Source of the DNA: Marinobacter sp. F4218
GTDB taxonomy: Bacteria > Pseudomonadota > Gammaproteobacteria > Pseudomonadales > Oleiphilaceae
DNA length: 64,000 nucleotides
Assembly (NCBI RefSeq): GCF_019443085.1
Contig: NZ_JAHZIL010000003.1
Location: 868,001 to 932,000, forward strand
Direction: 5' to 3'
Below are positions 36,982 through 45,963 of the stretch, piece by piece (position 1 is the first letter of the stretch; the number at the start of each line of letters is the position of its first letter). Under the pieces are notes generated by a model. That model was not told the origin of the DNA and did no database searches. It worked only from the letters and a program-made list of their open reading frames with translations. Position numbers and translations under genes: made by a program.

Positions 36982-39262
36982 CTACCGCAGACTCTGGTTG
37001 ATCCTGATCGCCATTCTTACCCTGACCTTCGCTCTGCTCGGTTACTTCGGCACTGAAGTCTACCGCTCCGCTCCGCCCATTCCTGACCAGGTCGTCAGCG
37101 CCGGCGGTGCCCCCTTGATGACGGAGGAAACTATCCTCGATGGCCAGACCGCCTGGCAATCTGTGGGCGGCATGCAACTGGGGTCCATCTGGGGCCACGG
37201 TGCCTACCAGGCGCCTGACTGGACGGCCGACTGGCTGCACCGGGAGTTGCTGGCCTGGCTGGATCTCGCGGCCGAGGAAGAGTTCGGCATGCCCTACGAG
37301 GATCTGAACGGCCAACAGCAAAACGCCCTGCAGTACGATCTGAAAACCGAGTACCGCACCAATACCTACAATCCGGAGACAGGCATCCTGACCCTGTCCG
37401 AGCGCCGAACCCAAGCCATTGCCGAAACCGCGGACTACTACAGCCGACTGTTCAGCGATGCCCCGGAACTTCGCTCCACCCGGGAAAACTACGCGATGAA
37501 GGAAAACACCCTGCCGAGCGCGGAGCGTCGGGAACGGATGACCGAGTTCTTCTTCTGGACCGCGTGGGCTGCCGCTACAGAACGACCCGGCAGCGACGCC
37601 ACCTATACCAATAACTGGCCCCACGAACCCCTGATCGATAACAAACCCACCCCGGAAAACGTGATCTGGTCCATCGTCAGTGTCGTGTTGCTGATAGCCG
37701 GTATCGGTGGCCTGGTCTGGGCCTGGGCATTCCTGCGCAAACACGACGAGGAAGAGCCGGCCGCGCCGGTTCGGGATCCACTGACCAGCTTCGCCCTGAC
37801 AGCCTCCCAGAGGGGGCTCGGGAAATACCTGTTCCTGGTGGTCGCGCTGTTTGGCTTCCAGGTGATGTTGGGCGGTTTCACCGCGCACTATACCGTCGAG
37901 GGCCAGAGCTTCTACGGCATCAATGTTTCCGAGTGGTTCCCCTATTCCCTGGTCCGCACCTGGCACATCCAGGCAGCCCTGTTCTGGATTGCAACCGGCT
38001 TTTTGGCTGCCGGCCTGTTCCTGGCACCAATCATCAACGGCGGCCGAGACCCGAAGTTCCAGAAACTCGGCGTCGATGTCCTGTTCTGGGCCCTGGTGAT
38101 TGTGGTGGCCGGCTCCTTTACCGGCAATTATCTTGCGATTGCCCAGATCATGCCCGAGCACCTGAGCTTCTGGCTGGGCCATCAGGGCTATGAGTTCGTG
38201 GATCTTGGCCGTCTCTGGCAGATTGGCAAATTCACTGGCATCGCCTTCTGGCTGGTGCTGATGCTGCGCGGCATCGTTCCGGCATTGAGACAACCCGGCG
38301 ACAAGAACCTGCTTGCCCTGCTTACCGCCTCCGTGGTGGCAATCGGACTGTTCTACGGTGCCGGTTTCTTCTATGGCGAGCGAACCCACATTTCGATCAT
38401 GGAGTACTGGCGCTGGTGGATCGTGCATCTGTGGGTCGAAGGCTTCTTTGAGGTATTCGCCACTACCGCCCTGGCGTTCATTTTCTGCAGCATGGGCCTG
38501 GTGTCCAGAACCGTGGCCACGTCCGCCAGCCTGGCCTCCGCCAGCCTGTTCATGCTCGGTGGTGTGCCGGGGACCTTCCACCATCTTTACTTCGCCGGCA
38601 CCACAACGCCAGTGATGGCCGTCGGCGCGACCTTCAGCGCCCTGGAAGTGGTTCCGCTGGTGGTGCTGGGCTATGAGGCCTGGGAAAACTGGCGGCTGAA
38701 AGCCAGAGCCCCCTGGATGGAAAATGTCCGCTGGCCACTGGTGTTCTTTGTCGCGGTGGCCTTCTGGAACATGCTGGGAGCCGGAGTGCTGGGCTTCATG
38801 ATCAATCCGCCCGTCGCGCTCTATTACATTCAAGGGCTCAACACCACCCCAACCCATGCCCATGCCGCGCTGTTTGGCGTCTACGGCTTCCTGGCGCTTG
38901 GCTTTACCCTGCTGATCCTGCGCTATTTGCGCCCGCAGGTGGTTTTCAACGACCGCCTGATGAAAGTGGGGTTCTGGGGGCTGAACCTTGGCCTGGTTCT
39001 GATGCTGTTCACCAGTCTGTTGCCGATCGGTCTGATCCAGTTCTTCGCCAGCGCAAGCGAGGGCCTCTGGTATGCTCGCAGCGAGGCTTTCATGCAGAGT
39101 GACATTCTGCAACTGCTCCGCTGGGTGCGCACCGTTGGCGATGTAGTGTTTATCGTCGGCGCCCTCGCCGTGGGCTGGCAAGTGGTGAAAGCACTGTTTT
39201 TCCCCACGCTGATCACCGCCGAGGATGGCGCGATCCCGGAGCAGCAACCCACTCGGGCCTGA
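36974..39262 (+). CDS. norZ: Quinol-dependent nitric oxide reductase (single-subunit qNor)
   Basis: 762 residues from ATG 36974. A fused NorC-like N-terminus (one membrane anchor LILIAILTLTFALLGYFGTE and a periplasmic domain without a haem-binding CxxCH) plus a 13- or 14-helix NorB part mark the quinol form. Catalytic His/Glu residues lie in WHIQAALFWIATGF, RWWIVHLWVEGFFEVFATTA and GTFHHLYFAGTT. It reduces two NO to N2O using menaquinol or ubiquinol. Overlap with ytfE and the NsrR-like site suggest a detoxifying role as well as denitrification. Confidence 0.95.
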   Translation: MANYRRLWLILIAILTLTFALLGYFGTEVYRSAPPIPDQVVSAGGAPLMTEETILDGQTAWQSVGGMQLGSIWGHGAYQAPDWTADWLHRELLAWLDLAAEEEFGMPYEDLNGQQQNALQYDLKTEYRTNTYNPETGILTLSERRTQAIAETADYYSRLFSDAPELRSTRENYAMKENTLPSAERRERMTEFFFWTAWAAATERPGSDATYTNNWPHEPLIDNKPTPENVIWSIVSVVLLIAGIGGLVWAWAFLRKHDEEEPAAPVRDPLTSFALTASQRGLGKYLFLVVALFGFQVMLGGFTAHYTVEGQSFYGINVSEWFPYSLVRTWHIQAALFWIATGFLAAGLFLAPIINGGRDPKFQKLGVDVLFWALVIVVAGSFTGNYLAIAQIMPEHLSFWLGHQGYEFVDLGRLWQIGKFTGIAFWLVLMLRGIVPALRQPGDKNLLALLTASVVAIGLFYGAGFFYGERTHISIMEYWRWWIVHLWVEGFFEVFATTALAFIFCSMGLVSRTVATSASLASASLFMLGGVPGTFHHLYFAGTTTPVMAVGATFSALEVVPLVVLGYEAWENWRLKARAPWMENVRWPLVFFVAVAFWNMLGAGVLGFMINPPVALYYIQGLNTTPTHAHAALFGVYGFLALGFTLLILRYLRPQVVFNDRLMKVGFWGLNLGLVLMLFTSLLPIGLIQFFASASEGLWYARSEAFMQSDILQLLRWVRTVGDVVFIVGALAVGWQVVKALFFPTLITAEDGAIPEQQPTRA

Positions 39263-39273
39263 ACCTGATCTCA

Positions 39274-39295
39274 CCGGAGCCACGGAAGGCTCCGG
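39274..39295 (+). terminator. Hairpin after norZ
   Basis: CCGGAGCC and GGCTCCGG pair perfectly around six bases, 11 bp after the norZ stop. No T-run follows, so terminator strength is doubtful. Confidence 0.45.
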
Positions 39296-39391
39296 AGGGT
39301 TACTCCTCGCGGGGTATCGGAATCAGTGATCTAATTTGCGATACTGCGTCTATACTTGATCGAAAAGCACGCAGTAACAGGAACCAACCTG

Positions 39392-40384
39392 ATGCCTCAG
39401 AGCAATCTGACAGATCGATTTGGCCGCACCGTAAACTACGTGCGTCTGTCCGTCACCGACCGTTGTGATTTTCGCTGCGTGTACTGCATGGCCGAAGACA
39501 TGACCTTCCTCCCGCGCCAGCAGGTTCTGACTCTGGAAGAAATTGCGCGGGTTGCCCGCAACTTCGTTGCGCTCGGGACCGAGAAAATTCGCCTGACCGG
39601 GGGCGAACCGCTGGTTCGCAAAGACATCCTCGAACTGGTCAAAGAGGTCGGAACCTATGGCCTTCGCGATTTTGCCATGACCACCAACGGCAGCCAGTTG
39701 TCGACCATGGCGGAGCCGTTACGCAAAGCCGGCATGCATCGGCTCAACATCAGCCTCGACTCGCTGGACGCCGAGAAATTCCGGAACATCACCCGTACCG
39801 GAAATCTTAACCGGGTACTCGATGGTATAGATGCGGCCCGAGAGGCTGGCTTCCGGGGCATCAAACTCAACACGGTGGTGATGAAGGGGCGTAATGACGA
39901 GGAAATTCCCGAGCTGATTGAGTTCGCTCGCAAGAAACAGGTGGACATCAGCTTCATCGAAGAAATGCCTCTGGGCGAGATTTCCGAGCATGACCGGGGG
40001 CTGGCCCTGTGCACCAGTGATGAAGTCCAAAGTATCATTCGCCGGCACCATGAACTGGTGCCCGCCACCGAAGACTCCGGAGGCCCGGCCCGCTACTTCC
40101 GTATGCCGGACAGCCCGATCCGCGTGGGCTTTATTTCCCCGCACTCCCACAACTTCTGCTCCACATGCAACCGGGTGCGGGTCACCGTGGAAGGCCGATT
40201 GCTGCTCTGCCTTGGCAACGAGCACTCGGTAGACTTGCGTCGTGTTCTGCGGGGCAATCCGGTCACCGACGACAAGCTCCGGCAGACCATTATTAATGCC
40301 ATGGACCTGAAGCCGGAGCGCCACCACTTCTCCAGTGAGGGAGACGTACAGATCCTGAGATTCATGAACATGACCGGCGGTTGA
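39392..40384 (+). CDS. moaA: GTP 3',8-cyclase MoaA (molybdenum cofactor)
   Basis: 330 residues from ATG 39392 with ACAGG upstream. Radical-SAM cysteines C25, C29 and C32 in [10 protein letters not shown] and a second 4Fe-4S site in [21 protein letters not shown] near the C-terminus; the chain ends with the conserved GG. It converts GTP to the first molybdopterin intermediate, needed by NarG encoded in this window. A copy outside the housekeeping moa operon is common in denitrification islands (compare moaA1 in Pseudomonas). The N-terminal longer reading to 39356 has no support. Confidence 0.94.
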   Translation: MPQSNLTDRFGRTVNYVRLSVTDRCDFRCVYCMAEDMTFLPRQQVLTLEEIARVARNFVALGTEKIRLTGGEPLVRKDILELVKEVGTYGLRDFAMTTNGSQLSTMAEPLRKAGMHRLNISLDSLDAEKFRNITRTGNLNRVLDGIDAAREAGFRGIKLNTVVMKGRNDEEIPELIEFARKKQVDISFIEEMPLGEISEHDRGLALCTSDEVQSIIRRHHELVPATEDSGGPARYFRMPDSPIRVGFISPHSHNFCSTCNRVRVTVEGRLLLCLGNEHSVDLRRVLRGNPVTDDKLRQTIINAMDLKPERHHFSSEGDVQILRFMNMTGG

Positions 40385-40406
40385 TCCGACCCCGGTTGGT
40401 GCCACG

Positions 40407-41582
40407 GTGTTCCTCACATTCCCCCAGCTCATCCTGTTCGGCGTTATTGCTCAGTTCCTTTTCCTGATTGTGCTTTGCATTGCACCGGCTAGGGGCCAGC
40501 GAGTGCCCCGACGGTTATTGGCGATTATGATTGCCGGTATCGCCGGCACCCTGCTGGAAGTGTTTCTACACACCACCGGTCTCACCTTTATATTTCCCGG
40601 CATCGCCTTCTCGGGCACCATTCTGGGCATGCTCCAACCCGGCGCCATCTACCTGTATACCAAATCGGTCATGTATCGGGATTTTAAGTTGAAAACCCGG
40701 GACCTATCACATCTTTTGCCGGTCCTCGCGGCGGGGCTTATATTCTCGGTCGGCTACTACAGCCTGCCTACAGAAGCACAGGCCAGAATTCTGTCGGATA
40801 GCCACTACCCAGGTGTAATGAACTCCATCGCCGTGGCCCTCGCCTTGCACGGGGTAATGCTCGGTTATCTGTTTGCAACGCTTAGGATGATCTCGCGCTT
40901 CGGACTTGAACTCCGCAACATCTTTTCCAATCTCGGCAACAAGGAACTGAGCTGGCTCAGAATCCTGCTCCTGGCCTACGCCGCAGCCTGGTCCCTGAGT
41001 CTGGTTTACTGCCTGCTCGCCCACGTGATGCGGGTAACAGGCAGCCACGAAGGGCTGACTATTGCCACCACGGTCGTGAGTATTCTTGTTCTGCTACCCA
41101 TGTCGGTACTGGCATTCCGACAACCTGCCGTCTTTTCCGGAATCCCGGGTCCCGCACTTGCCGAAGTGAAGCCACCTTCAGTAGAGACCGACGGTCCACC
41201 GGCTGAAGAACTTGCAGCACGAATCGAACAATTGATGACGCAGCAGCATCCCTACCTGCACTCCAACCTTACCATGAGCCGGCTTGCCCAACAGGCAAAG
41301 CTGGCACCGAGGGACCTGTCTCGATTTCTGAACCAGAAAATGGGCATGAACTTTTATGAGTTCGTGAACCGTTACCGCATCGAGCATGCCAGGGGGCGCC
41401 TCTCGGATCCCACAGATACCGCGTCCATCACCGACATCCTTTACGAATCCGGCTTCAACTCGAAATCAGTCTTCAACACTCTGTTCAGAAAGACCACAGG
41501 CAAGACTCCTTCACAGTACCGACGCTTGAACGTGAACCGGTCATCCGCGTTCGACGGAAAATCCGAACGTTCGGATTCCTGA
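40407..41582 (+). CDS. Membrane-anchored AraC-family regulator
   Basis: 391 residues. The first 240 are very hydrophobic, about six or seven membrane helices (QLILFGVIAQFLFLIVLCIA to TTVVSILVLLPMSVLAF), with no known sensor motif. Residues about 260-375 are an AraC helix-turn-helix domain: LTMSRLAQQAKLAPRDLSRF, NRYRIEHARGRL and the second HTH SITDILYESGFNSKSVFNTL. So a membrane signal directly controls transcription. Starts at GTG 40407 with a weak site GGTGCC. Targets unknown; the DUF6448 gene 109 bp downstream is the nearest candidate. Confidence 0.85.
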   Translation: MFLTFPQLILFGVIAQFLFLIVLCIAPARGQRVPRRLLAIMIAGIAGTLLEVFLHTTGLTFIFPGIAFSGTILGMLQPGAIYLYTKSVMYRDFKLKTRDLSHLLPVLAAGLIFSVGYYSLPTEAQARILSDSHYPGVMNSIAVALALHGVMLGYLFATLRMISRFGLELRNIFSNLGNKELSWLRILLLAYAAAWSLSLVYCLLAHVMRVTGSHEGLTIATTVVSILVLLPMSVLAFRQPAVFSGIPGPALAEVKPPSVETDGPPAEELAARIEQLMTQQHPYLHSNLTMSRLAQQAKLAPRDLSRFLNQKMGMNFYEFVNRYRIEHARGRLSDPTDTASITDILYESGFNSKSVFNTLFRKTTGKTPSQYRRLNVNRSSAFDGKSERSDS

Positions 41583-41691
41583 ATCCGGACGCCAGCAGCC
41601 TTACTTTCGGTCACCTTGGATTTGCAACGCGCAACATGCGGCGTCGTCCCCATGTTGCCCATCAATCCCGGACACTACCGAGAGGTGCATC

Positions 41692-42273
41692 ATGAACACA
41701 TCCAGGAAAACCAAACAAATCATCACCCTTGCCCTTTTCAGTGGAACACTGCTTTGGAGTTCAGTCAGTTTCGCTCACTGTGATTCTCTGGACGGGCCGG
41801 TTATTGAAGACGCAAGAGAAGCCCTTGATGAGCAGTCTCTGAGGCCCGTTCTCAAGTGGGTTGGAACTGAAGATGAAGACCAACTGAAAATCGCCTTCCA
41901 GAGCACCATTGAGGTCCGAAACCTTGATCCGAAGGCCCGTGATCTGGCTGACCAGTTCTTCTTCGAGACACTCGTGCGCCTGCACCGGGCAACTGAAGGC
42001 GCACCCTACACCGGATTGCAGCCGGCAGGCAGCGCGTCCGTTGCGGCCAAAGCTGCCGACAAGGCGCTTGCCGACGGTGATGTTGATGCCCTGGCACAGA
42101 AACTGGGTGACAACGTCACAAAATTTGTTCTGACGCAATTTCACAAGGTCAGGAAAGGCGCTGACGCAGAGACCGTTGCCGAGGGACGCGAATTCGTCGA
42201 AAACTACGTACGTTATGTGCACTCAATCGAAGAGCTCCATAACATCATCGCCGATAAACATGTAGGGCACTGA
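41692..42273 (+). CDS. DUF6448-family secreted protein
   Basis: 193 residues. A signal peptide (IITLALFSGTLLWSSVSFA) ends just before AHCDSLDGPVIEDAREALDE; the HCD...DGPVI start is the family hallmark. Central FFFETLVRLHRATEGAPYTG is very conserved; the rest is helical, ending YVRYVHSIEELHNIIADKH. Histidines and the single cysteine in HCD could bind a metal or haem, but that is a guess. It lies beside a membrane-bound AraC regulator and convergent to nosL. ATG 41692 follows GAGAGGTGCATC. Confidence 0.82.
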   Translation: MNTSRKTKQIITLALFSGTLLWSSVSFAHCDSLDGPVIEDAREALDEQSLRPVLKWVGTEDEDQLKIAFQSTIEVRNLDPKARDLADQFFFETLVRLHRATEGAPYTGLQPAGSASVAAKAADKALADGDVDALAQKLGDNVTKFVLTQFHKVRKGADAETVAEGREFVENYVRYVHSIEELHNIIADKHVGH

Positions 42274-42298
42274 AACATCTTGCGGGGGGAGGAACCGT

Positions 42299-42865
42299 TC
42301 ACTGCTCCATCGCTGAAGCGTCCATGTCTCCCATATCGTGCATGTCCCCCTTGGGCATCTCGGTATTGATATGTTCCAGGGTGACTTCCCCGTAGGAAAG
42401 CACCTGCCCCCCGTACTTCTTCCTGAACACCTCGGCAGCCGCCTGCTCGGCGAAGGACGCCAGTGTCGGGCCCATGGCGCCATCCCGTTCCGAGTCAACC
42501 ACGTAGAACGCCTCCCGGGCATTGATCAGGGCAGCGTCATCCGGACTTTGCCAGTCGGTCTGGGCCATATCGTGAACATACAGGGTGTGAGCGCGATTCA
42601 CGTTTTCCGGCTGGAGCATCCAGGCAAACATATCGCGAGTTGAGCAGAACTTGCGCACGCGCTGGTCTTTCCCGGTAATGGCCTCTCCTTTCGGACCAGG
42701 GAATCCTTCGATTACCATGCCACAGACGTGGCATTCGTCGCCGGAGGCAAAGTGCACCGGCTGGGGCTTTGCATCGGCCTGCTCCCCGTTGTTTCCACAG
42801 GCGGCAAACAGGAAGGTCGTCAGGATCAGGAATCCCAAGCGCAGATATTGGTTGGTGCAATACAT
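42299..42865 (-). CDS. nosL: NosL copper chaperone lipoprotein
   Basis: 188 residues from ATG 42865. Lipobox LFAAC near residue 23 for periplasmic anchoring, then the Cu(I)-binding DECHVCGMVIEGFPGPKGEA typical of NosL, and a histidine/methionine-rich tail (KGDMHDMGDMDASAME) that may also bind copper. Delivers copper for the CuZ site of NosZ together with NosDFY. Last gene of the nosRZDFYL operon, 14 bp after nosY. Confidence 0.93.
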   Translation of the reverse strand: MYCTNQYLRLGFLILTTFLFAACGNNGEQADAKPQPVHFASGDECHVCGMVIEGFPGPKGEAITGKDQRVRKFCSTRDMFAWMLQPENVNRAHTLYVHDMAQTDWQSPDDAALINAREAFYVVDSERDGAMGPTLASFAEQAAAEVFRKKYGGQVLSYGEVTLEHINTEMPKGDMHDMGDMDASAMEQ

Positions 42866-42879
42866 CAATAGAGCTCCAG

Positions 42880-43710
42880 TCAGATACGGCGATTTCGAAA
42901 CAGGAATATGGCCCCGGTCAGGGGAACAGTAAACCAGAGCACCAATCCAAACCAGAGCCCGGCGGCCCCGATTGGCAGTTCGGCGCCAAGACTGAGAACT
43001 CCGTTCAGTTCGGCGCTATCGCTGAAGGCCACGATATTCAGCAGGCGGTAGATGTCGGTCGGATTGAGCATCAACAGCCATGGCAACAGCTCTGAGCTGA
43101 ACTGGCCCTGACTCGCCACCAGTGTGCCGAGCAGCGCGAGGTCGAAGACGAGCACGAAGAAAAACCAGATTGCCAGGGCCAGGCCGGCCGCAACCGGTTT
43201 CTCGCTGACCCGGACGCTGACAAGGTACGCCAGCGCAATAAAGCCCCATCCCAGCAGGATCGTGGAAGCAATAAACCGGAACATGGCGACCGCCAGACCG
43301 GCAATGCGAACATCCTCCACCAGAAGTGCAATGGCGATACCGGCTACTCCGAAGCCAATGAAGGTGGCAAGGGCCAGGGTCAGACCATGGCCGAGAAATT
43401 TTCCAAACAGCAACTGGCTGCGACTGAGGGGATAGGTCATCAGCAACAACAGGGTACCGCCCTCTTCTTCACCAACGATGGCGTCGTAGGCCAGTAACAG
43501 TGCGATCAGCGGGATCAGGAAAATCCCCAGGCTGGCCAGGCTGGCGATGGTCGCCGGGGTGGACGCGTAGCCAACTTGCCCGGAGGCGGCGGCGCCGAAC
43601 CAGGCGATGCCCAGGGCCAGCGTCGCAAAAACCAGGGAAATGGCCAGCAGCCAGCGGTTACGCAGACTGTCGCTGAGTTCCTTGCGGGCAATAGTCCAGA
43701 TGCTGTTCAT
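42880..43710 (-). CDS. nosY: NosY ABC transporter permease
   Basis: 276 residues, six membrane helices of the ABC-2 type, with IVGEEEGGTLLLLMTYPLSR as the cytoplasmic loop that meets the ATPase NosF. NosDFY forms a machine needed to assemble the CuZ centre of nitrous oxide reductase. Overlaps nosF by four bases (ATGA), so the two are made together. Confidence 0.93.
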   Translation of the reverse strand: MNSIWTIARKELSDSLRNRWLLAISLVFATLALGIAWFGAAASGQVGYASTPATIASLASLGIFLIPLIALLLAYDAIVGEEEGGTLLLLMTYPLSRSQLLFGKFLGHGLTLALATFIGFGVAGIAIALLVEDVRIAGLAVAMFRFIASTILLGWGFIALAYLVSVRVSEKPVAAGLALAIWFFFVLVFDLALLGTLVASQGQFSSELLPWLLMLNPTDIYRLLNIVAFSDSAELNGVLSLGAELPIGAAGLWFGLVLWFTVPLTGAIFLFRNRRI

Positions 43711-44639
43711 TGACTGCCTCCGCGGTGGGCCAGGCCGCCAGAGCCGATGAAGTGCACGTAGATATCCTCCAGGCTAGGTTGGTGGATACTGATATCCGCC
43801 ACTTCCCCGGAGGCCATCACTGCCCGTAAAAGGTGCATTTTCTCGCTCGGTTGCACGTCCACCCGCAAGCGGCCGTGTTCGGTCTTGATCATCAGGCCAT
43901 TGCTCGAGGAGGCGCCATCAATCACCTTCTCCAGGGCGGAAATGCTGTTCGCCGGATCCAGTGACAGGGTGACCGGCATGTTGGCCTGCCGCCTCAGTGC
44001 CGACAGGTCACCGACCGCCTGCAGGGCACCGTCGGTGAGAATGGCTGCGCGGTCGATATAGGGTTCAACACCGGGCAACACGTGGGAGCAGAGCACGATG
44101 CCGGTGCCCTCGTCACGCAGCTTCCGCAGCAGCCGGTAAAGGTCTGCCGTTGCCACCGGGTCCAGGCCCACGGTGGGCTCATCGAGCATCAGCAACTTAG
44201 GTTTCCCCAGCAGCGCCTGGGCGAGACCGAGTCGCTGGCGCATGCCCTTGGAATAGGTCTTGGTGCGGGCATCCATGGCATCAGCCAGCCCCACCTGGCT
44301 GAGCAACTCGGGAACCTGTCCGGGCGAAGCCCCCTTCAGACGGGCAAAGTGGCTGAGGATCTCGCGGCCCGTAAGCTGCGGGTAGAACATGACGTTCTCC
44401 GGCAGATAGCCGATGAATTGGGCCACCTCCGGATCCCCCGCATGCCCGTCCAGGACCGAAACGGTCCCCTGGGTCGGCTGCATCAGCCCGAGAATCAGTT
44501 TGATGGACGTGGTCTTACCGGCCCCGTTGTGACCAAACAGGCCCAGGATCTCACCCGATTCCAGGCGCAGATCGATACCCTTCAATACCGGTTTTTTATC
44601 GTAGCGGAAACTCACATTTTCAAGACGAAAACAGCTCAT
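43707..44639 (-). CDS. nosF: NosF ABC transporter ATPase
   Basis: 310 residues. Walker A LFGHNGAGKTTSIKLILGLM, signature YSKGMRQRLGLAQALL and Walker B LLMLDEPTVGLDPVATADLY, with a C-terminal regulatory domain. Hydrolyses ATP for NosDFY-dependent copper-cluster assembly. The ATG shares a base with the nosD stop. Confidence 0.94.
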   Translation of the reverse strand: MSCFRLENVSFRYDKKPVLKGIDLRLESGEILGLFGHNGAGKTTSIKLILGLMQPTQGTVSVLDGHAGDPEVAQFIGYLPENVMFYPQLTGREILSHFARLKGASPGQVPELLSQVGLADAMDARTKTYSKGMRQRLGLAQALLGKPKLLMLDEPTVGLDPVATADLYRLLRKLRDEGTGIVLCSHVLPGVEPYIDRAAILTDGALQAVGDLSALRRQANMPVTLSLDPANSISALEKVIDGASSSNGLMIKTEHGRLRVDVQPSEKMHLLRAVMASGEVADISIHQPSLEDIYVHFIGSGGLAHRGGSQ

Positions 44640-45904
44640 CAGCTCTCCGGTCGCAAATCGGTGGGGATGCGCATCAAGGGATGGGAATCAGAAACGCCGG
44701 CGGACTTTACCACAGGGAAAGCATCCTGAACCCAGCGCAGGGTATCGACCGCCGGGCTGAACATCAGGATCCTGGCTTCCGGGTATTTCCACAGCAACCG
44801 GTCAACATTGTCGTTGGGTTCGTAGGGCACATCCCCCACCCCATCCTGATTTCGATCCCAGCCCAGGTAATCGCTCCAATAATTGCCTTCGCCCTCGCGG
44901 GACCATTCCTGGGTACGGGTCGCGACATATTTGACCTGCTGTTGGTTGTTCACAAAGGCATTACCAAACACCTGGTTGTCTTCCGAACCGGCGGTCAGGT
45001 GAATGCCGATGTTGCTGTCGGCAAATACATTGCCTGCAAAGGTGTTGTACAGGGAGTTGTAGATGAACACGGCCTTGCCCTCGGCACCACCGATCGCAAC
45101 ACCGGCGGTCTGCCCCTGGGACACCCCGGTCACCACGTTCCCGCGCAGCTCTGACTGGGTAATGAAGTTCATCAGGATACCGTAGTTCTCGTCGTTCTCG
45201 GACCGGTTGTTGAGCACCCGCAGGCGCTTGCTCTGCATCAGGGCATAGCCGGTCCGGGTTCCCCGGGTGACATTGCCCTCAATCAGGTTGTCCATGGAAT
45301 ACATGTAGTGAATGCCATAACGGAGATCCGCCATAACGTTGTTGCGGATGGCGTTGTGATTGGCGGTCTCGATATAGATAGCATCCCGGGTCTGGCGGAT
45401 GTCGTTATCCTCTACCAGCGCACCGGTGGTATTGAACAGATGGATCCCATTGCCGCGATCGTTCGGCCGCATGCTGGCGTCGCCGCGAATGGTGTTGTTG
45501 CGCACCGTCACGTCCGGCGTGGCATCCAGCCAGACGCCAAAGGCCGGGCCCTGCAACCGGTTACCCTGCACCACCGCGCCACGGGCCTCCCGCGCCACAA
45601 AAATCCCGGCATCCAGTTCGTTGAGGTTGTCGCCCCAGTTGCGCACCAGGCACCCGCGGAACGTCACGCCCTCGGCCTGGATTTCCACCGCATTTCCCTG
45701 CCGCTCTCCGTCAATCACGGTCTCGGGCGCACAGGTCACGGTCACCCCGGGCACCTTGATAGTCAGCGGCGACAGGTGCTCGGGAGGAAGCTCGAAGGTC
45801 GCGCCCGGGGCCAGGGCATCGAGCCGTTGCTGCAGGTCGGCACTGGCGGTCAACGACAGTAAGGCGATTGCCAGGGCCACCCCGTAACGCAAAAGTCGGT
45901 ACAT
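44639..45904 (-). CDS. nosD: NosD periplasmic copper-assembly protein
   Basis: 421 residues from ATG 45904, which opens with a signal peptide (RLLRYGVALAIALLSLTASA). The mature protein is a run of right-handed beta-helix repeats, e.g. RNNTIRGDASM, VEDNDIRQTRDAIYI and IEGNVTRGTRTGYALMQSK, and CASH-type NNxI motifs, ending GYAL-like AVDTLRWVQDAFP. Works in the periplasm with the NosFY complex and NosL on the CuZ site. A much longer reading upstream would run into nosZ in another frame and is rejected. Confidence 0.94.
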   Translation of the reverse strand: MYRLLRYGVALAIALLSLTASADLQQRLDALAPGATFELPPEHLSPLTIKVPGVTVTCAPETVIDGERQGNAVEIQAEGVTFRGCLVRNWGDNLNELDAGIFVAREARGAVVQGNRLQGPAFGVWLDATPDVTVRNNTIRGDASMRPNDRGNGIHLFNTTGALVEDNDIRQTRDAIYIETANHNAIRNNVMADLRYGIHYMYSMDNLIEGNVTRGTRTGYALMQSKRLRVLNNRSENDENYGILMNFITQSELRGNVVTGVSQGQTAGVAIGGAEGKAVFIYNSLYNTFAGNVFADSNIGIHLTAGSEDNQVFGNAFVNNQQQVKYVATRTQEWSREGEGNYWSDYLGWDRNQDGVGDVPYEPNDNVDRLLWKYPEARILMFSPAVDTLRWVQDAFPVVKSAGVSDSHPLMRIPTDLRPES

Positions 45905-45963
45905 CAATCGGGTCTCAAAGAGGAAAACCGGAACCCCACGACGGGGTTCCGGCGCGACAAGGA

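Noticed and set aside
36938..39283. Minus-strand open frame of 781 codons opposite norZ
   Set aside because: Same codon-bias artefact; composition is rich in Gly, His and Gln with no family match, while norZ is intact on the other strand.
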